From the NCBI GenBank assembly GCA_945787585.1, contig CALZIG010000068.1, positions 1-11,492 of the forward strand: DNA of 11,492 nucleotides. The letters are read 5' to 3'. The position numbers and the translations under genes were made by a program. This document shows positions 9,272 through 11,492 of this stretch, piece after piece. Within the stretch, counting starts at the first letter, position 1; each line of letters begins with the position of its first letter. The notes beneath the pieces are model-generated. The model ran no database searches. It worked only from the letters and a program-made list of their open reading frames with translations, and was not told the origin of the DNA. The stretch is from an uncultured Gammaproteobacteria bacterium. Its GTDB lineage: Bacteria; Pseudomonadota; Gammaproteobacteria; SZUA-140.

Positions 9272-10689
9272 TGAGTAATGAAATTACTGTTACATCACAA
9301 GGTCAAGTGACCACTGGTGTAGACCAGTTTACAAACGGATTAACAGCATATTTAGGGGAGCTTGGATTACCTTCCGAACAAGTGTTGGTTCCTGTTGGAG
9401 AACGTACACGTGTAATTAACAATCTCCCTGAAGTAATCACTCTTGTCGATCCTGCTCAACGTATTACGTCAATTTACCTTTCAAAATTTATAGCTGCGTG
9501 CGGTGCGGGCCTCTTTGATGCTGCGCTTAATTTCATTTGGGACGAAACAGTACTCAACTTACGCAAAAAAGTAGCTCGCTTTGATATAGAGTATTTCTAC
9601 GACAGCGTAGTTACAGATGAAAACAGACGAAAAAAACTAAGAAGCGAAGATGACCTCGTAAAACTAGACGAGTGGGAGCTAGTCAGGGGATGCCACTTAA
9701 CAGGGATTCTATCTGATATTGGATATAAGCATCTCGATTACATTCGTGATATGAGAAACTGGGCAAGTGCTGCCCACCCTAATCAAAATGATCTAACAGG
9801 ATTTCAATTAATCTCCTGGTTGGAAACATGTATCAAAGAGGTTATAGGTAAGGAGCCTGAAGGCCCTGCCATTGAAGTTAAGCGCTTCTTGGCGAGTATC
9901 CGAAATAATACATTGAGTGCCGTAGATGCACAGCATATCAATGCAGGATTGGAGCATTTACCAACCGATTTGGGAACCTCTTTGCTGAGGACTCTTTTTG
10001 GTATGTACACGGCACAAGCGGCGCCTATTCAGATTAAAAACAATATCCGCATGGTTTGTGTGAAAGCTTGGGAAATGGCTCCTGAGGACTCTAAGTATGA
10101 GTGCGGATTGAAATATGCCACATATGCCTCCAATGGTGAAAATGATAGAAAAGACGCAGCAAATGAGTTTTTGACGTCGGTTGGCGGTTTGCCTTATTTG
10201 CCCAAAGATACGCTAGCGGTTGAAATCTCCGAAAAGGTTAATAATCTTTATATTGCGCATACGGGTTTCAACAACTTCCACAATGAACCTTCACACGCAC
10301 GACTTTTGGATTCATACATATCACAGACCGGTACAATCCCTGATTCAGTAAGGAAGGTATATGTTAAAACTGTTGTAATGGCAAAAATAGGGAACGGACA
10401 TGGAGTTTCAGACATGGCAACCTCATATTATGACAGTATGCTCTCAAAATTTGGTGAACAGGAAATTCGAGAGTTTGTATCGCTTTTGGTAGACCGGGAG
10501 TTTTCTTCAAGGGTTTGCTTAACTTCGTGCCGAGGTGGTTATAAAAATCTAGCTACATATTTTCAAGCAAGGACTACAAATCAAATAAGTCTCCAGGCTC
10601 TTCAAACAATATTGACTGCAACTGATCAACAACTTCCAAATCTAGGCAGAGATACTAGATATACTCAATTGCTTGGCAGCTATGTATAG
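9271..10689 (+). CDS. Cassette protein of unknown family with HEPN-like motif; candidate defence RNase
   Basis: I do not recognise this 472-residue protein. What is visible: no signal peptide, no clear membrane helix, and mostly helical sequence. An Ala- and aromatic-rich helix lies at about 67-100 (AACGAGLFDAALNFIWDETV). Arg162-Asn163 is followed five residues later by His169 in MRNWASAAHP, matching the R-[polar]-x(4-6)-H catalytic motif of HEPN RNases, where an upstream long helix is also usual. The remaining ~270 residues hold no motif I can name; they are helical and may be repeats or a sensor. HEPN proteins often act as toxins or in abortive phage defence, and integron cassettes can carry such genes, so a defence role is a reasonable inference, not shown. 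The ATG at 9271 has AAGGG nine bases upstream and overlaps the leader ORF stop. Codon use is A+T-rich compared with truD, consistent with transfer. Its attC follows within three bases. Confidence 0.8.
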   Translation: MSNEITVTSQGQVTTGVDQFTNGLTAYLGELGLPSEQVLVPVGERTRVINNLPEVITLVDPAQRITSIYLSKFIAACGAGLFDAALNFIWDETVLNLRKKVARFDIEYFYDSVVTDENRRKKLRSEDDLVKLDEWELVRGCHLTGILSDIGYKHLDYIRDMRNWASAAHPNQNDLTGFQLISWLETCIKEVIGKEPEGPAIEVKRFLASIRNNTLSAVDAQHINAGLEHLPTDLGTSLLRTLFGMYTAQAAPIQIKNNIRMVCVKAWEMAPEDSKYECGLKYATYASNGENDRKDAANEFLTSVGGLPYLPKDTLAVEISEKVNNLYIAHTGFNNFHNEPSHARLLDSYISQTGTIPDSVRKVYVKTVVMAKIGNGHGVSDMATSYYDSMLSKFGEQEIREFVSLLVDREFSSRVCLTSCRGGYKNLATYFQARTTNQISLQALQTILTATDQQLPNLGRDTRYTQLLGSYV

Positions 10690-10691
10690 CA

Positions 10692-10803
10692 ATCTAACAA
10701 AAGCAATTAACACGGACATTTTTCCGCGGCGTTTTCTTGTGCTAAAAGAGCCTAGCACAAGAAAAACACCGCTACAAAATTCCGGTTATTGCTGGCGTTA
10801 TGT
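10692..10803 (+). other. attC recombination site of cassette 1
   Basis: All parts of an integron attC are present. R'' is ATCTAAC (10692-10698, fits RYYYAAC). A 4-nt spacer AAAA precedes L'' GCAATTAAC (10703-10711). L' GGTTATTGC (10784-10792) is followed by spacer TGGC and R' GTTATGT (10797-10803, one base off GTTRRRY). L'' pairs with L' except for one extra T, the extrahelical base that sets strand polarity. Inner pairs CGGA/TCCG and ATTTT/AAAAT continue the stem. The long hairpin arms GCGGCGTTTTCTTGTGCT (10726-10743) and 10754-10772 pair with one mismatch and one bulge around a 10-nt loop. Recombination would occur after G10797. At 112 bp it is within the usual attC size range. Confidence 0.85.
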
Positions 10804-10807
10804 GGCC

Positions 10808-10834
10808 ATGAAGGCGAACGGTATTGTTAACTAA
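10808..10834 (+). CDS. Short leader ORF of cassette 2 (8 codons)
   Basis: The frame ATG 10808 to TAA 10832-10834 encodes MKANGIVN. The stop overlaps the main gene's ATG in TAATG. It starts 10 nt after the cassette's first base, exactly as in cassette 1. An even shorter frame, ATG-TGG-CCA-TGA (10800-10811), starts inside the attC R' box and overlaps this start in ATGA. The main gene has no close ribosome-binding site of its own, so reinitiation from this leader is a plausible route for its translation. Evidence is positional only. Confidence 0.4.
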   Translation: MKANGIVN

Positions 10835-11361
10835 TGAACGAATTTAAAAAACTCATAGAGTCAACACATAGAGGGCTTGGAGTCCCTGAGGACTACCAAG
10901 AAAAATATAGCCTCACTCTACAATATGAAGAAATTGACTTGGTTGAAATTGAAAATGATATTTATGGAAGACCACAAAAAGCAGCAAGAGTTGTTGCCGA
11001 GGCATGGCCTCAAATGAAAGCCCAGGCAGCAAGAGAAGGTGTCGTCTTAAATTTAGTATCAGCGTTTAGGTCCGTGGACAAACAAGCAGAAATAATTAAA
11101 AGAAAAATAAATAGCGGTGCTCGAATAGAAGAAATATTACAAGAATGCGCCGCCCCTGGTTACAGTGAGCATCATTCTGGCCGCGCACTAGATTTAACCA
11201 CATCTGGGTGTGAGCCTCTTACAGAGGCATTTGATAAAACAGAAGCATTTACTTGGTTGCAAGATAACGCCAATTTATTTTCGTTTGGGCTGTCGTACCC
11301 CAAGGGCAATAAATGTGGTATTGCGTATGAACCATGGCACTGGGCATTTAATGAGAGTTAG
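10834..11361 (+). CDS. M15-family (VanY-like) D-Ala-D-Ala metallopeptidase
   Basis: This 175-residue protein belongs to the zinc-dependent M15 peptidases, which cut D-alanyl-D-alanine or other peptidoglycan stem-peptide bonds; relatives include VanY, VanX and some phage endolysins. Visible motifs: SAFRS (residues 76-80, the conserved substrate-binding arginine), S-x-H-x-x-G-x-A-x-D at 111-120 with zinc ligands His113 and Asp120, and EPWHW at 166-170 with catalytic Glu166 and zinc ligand His169. All key residues are present, so activity is likely. There is no signal peptide or membrane helix, and an acidic ~50-residue N-terminal region precedes the domain. It may therefore act inside the cell, be released by lysis, or be exported by another route. 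The start is set by the TAATG overlap with a leader ORF; no good ribosome-binding site is near. It lies alone in cassette 2, and codon use is A+T-rich. Whether it serves wall remodelling, antibiotic or toxin resistance, or phage-related lysis cannot be told from sequence. Confidence 0.85.
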   Translation: MNEFKKLIESTHRGLGVPEDYQEKYSLTLQYEEIDLVEIENDIYGRPQKAARVVAEAWPQMKAQAAREGVVLNLVSAFRSVDKQAEIIKRKINSGARIEEILQECAAPGYSEHHSGRALDLTTSGCEPLTEAFDKTEAFTWLQDNANLFSFGLSYPKGNKCGIAYEPWHWAFNES

Positions 11362-11363
11362 CC

Positions 11364-11370
11364 ACATAAC
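11364..11370 (+). other. R''-like core of the cassette 2 attC
   Basis: ACATAAC is the exact reverse complement of GTTATGT, the sequence formed by this cassette's first bases and the integrase-conserved G. It lies three bases after the gene stop. It departs from RYYYAAC at one position, the mirror of the departure in GTTATGT, so the two would still pair. The rest of the site is not recognised. Confidence 0.5.
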
Positions 11371-11410
11371 CTCTATATGACCGCCCCTGTCAATAGCACG
11401 AGCCAACCTA

Positions 11411-11437
11411 AAAGCGGTGAGTAATCACCGTTTTTTT
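11411..11437 (+). terminator. Rho-independent terminator after cassette 2
   Basis: CGGTGA (11415-11420) and TCACCG (11425-11430) form a perfect 6-bp stem with loop GTAA, followed by seven T (11431-11437). AAA precedes the stem and can pair with the first T residues. It would end transcription from the cassette genes. The remaining ~55 bases to the window end hold no gene or motif that I can support. Confidence 0.85.
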
Positions 11438-11492
11438 ATTAGTACAAGTCATGCGCCTACTGCGAACCTGTTAAACGGTTTTGCAGAGCAAC

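Larger units (their letters stand above)
9226..10797 (+). mobile_element. Integron-type gene cassette 1
   Basis: The unit runs from T9226 to G10797 and holds one gene plus its own attC, the layout of an integron gene cassette. The left junction reads G^TTAGAT, an exact match to the G^TTRRRY core cut by integron integrases. TTAGAT, joined to the final G of the cassette, gives GTTAGAT, the exact reverse complement of the cassette's R'' box ATCTAAC (10692-10698), as expected for a once-circular cassette. No integrase gene is visible. The cassette may sit at the end of an integrase-less attC cluster, or may have entered a chromosomal G^TT target. Base composition is visibly more A+T-rich than the housekeeping genes to the left. 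Confidence 0.78.
10798..11492 (+). mobile_element. Integron-type gene cassette 2 (right end not resolved)
   Basis: It begins at T10798, right after the cut position of the preceding attC, and carries one gene in the expected orientation. Its first bases TTATGT, preceded by G, give GTTATGT; the exact reverse complement ACATAAC occurs at 11364-11370, three bases after the gene's stop, where its own R'' box should be. I do not find convincing L'', L' and R' boxes after it. The attC may be degenerate, or may run past the window. The given end is the window edge, not a mapped boundary. Confidence 0.6.

Noticed and set aside
11470..11476. GTTAAAC as the R' box of cassette 2
   Set aside because: It fits GTTRRRY and the distance is similar to attC 1, but the bases before it do not pair with those after ACATAAC, so I cannot support it as more than chance.

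Overview
The window is a stretch of gammaproteobacterial chromosome. It holds a conserved housekeeping gene series followed by a small, foreign-looking accessory block. All confident genes lie on the + strand. Gene order and protein sequences (dnaE end, accA, tilS, pyrG, eno, ftsB, ispD, ispF, truD) are typical of Gammaproteobacteria. I cannot name a genus from the sequence alone. kdsA, which sits between pyrG and eno in many relatives, is absent here, and pyrG is followed directly by eno as in enterobacteria.

Region 1 (1-8946) is housekeeping. It covers the C-terminal part of the replicative polymerase DnaE, fatty-acid synthesis (accA), tRNA(Ile) lysidine formation (tilS, overlapping accA by one base), CTP synthesis (pyrG), glycolysis (eno), the divisome protein FtsB, two MEP-pathway enzymes (ispD and ispF, overlapping by one base) and tRNA pseudouridine 13 synthase (truD). 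Genes are tightly packed. Plausible promoters lie before accA and pyrG. In many relatives truD is followed by surE; here that synteny stops.

Region 2 (8947-9225) is an A+T-rich intergenic stretch without a convincing gene. It carries a perfect 34-bp palindrome (9180-9213), a related copy of its half-site (9008-9020), a perfect 22-bp palindrome (9048-9069) and a candidate promoter. It looks like a control region feeding the genes to the right.

Region 3 (9226 to the window end) is best read as integron-type gene cassettes without a visible integrase. Between the two accessory genes lies a well-formed attC site (10692-10803) with R'', L'', L' and R' boxes, an extrahelical base and a long hairpin. 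The boundaries are supported by an internal check: each cassette's first bases (TTAGAT at 9226, TTATGT at 10798) are the reverse complement of the R'' box after that same cassette's gene (ATCTAAC at 10692, ACATAAC at 11364), as expected if each cassette once existed as a circle. Cassette 1 encodes a 472-residue protein of unknown family with a HEPN-like R-N-x5-H motif, a candidate RNase or phage-defence protein. Cassette 2 encodes a 175-residue M15 (VanY-like) metallopeptidase without a signal peptide. In both cassettes a tiny leader ORF begins exactly 10 nt after the recombination junction and ends in a TAATG overlap with the main start codon. This resembles the short ORF in class 1 attI and may be how these cassette genes obtain translation. 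A rho-independent terminator (11411-11437) follows cassette 2.
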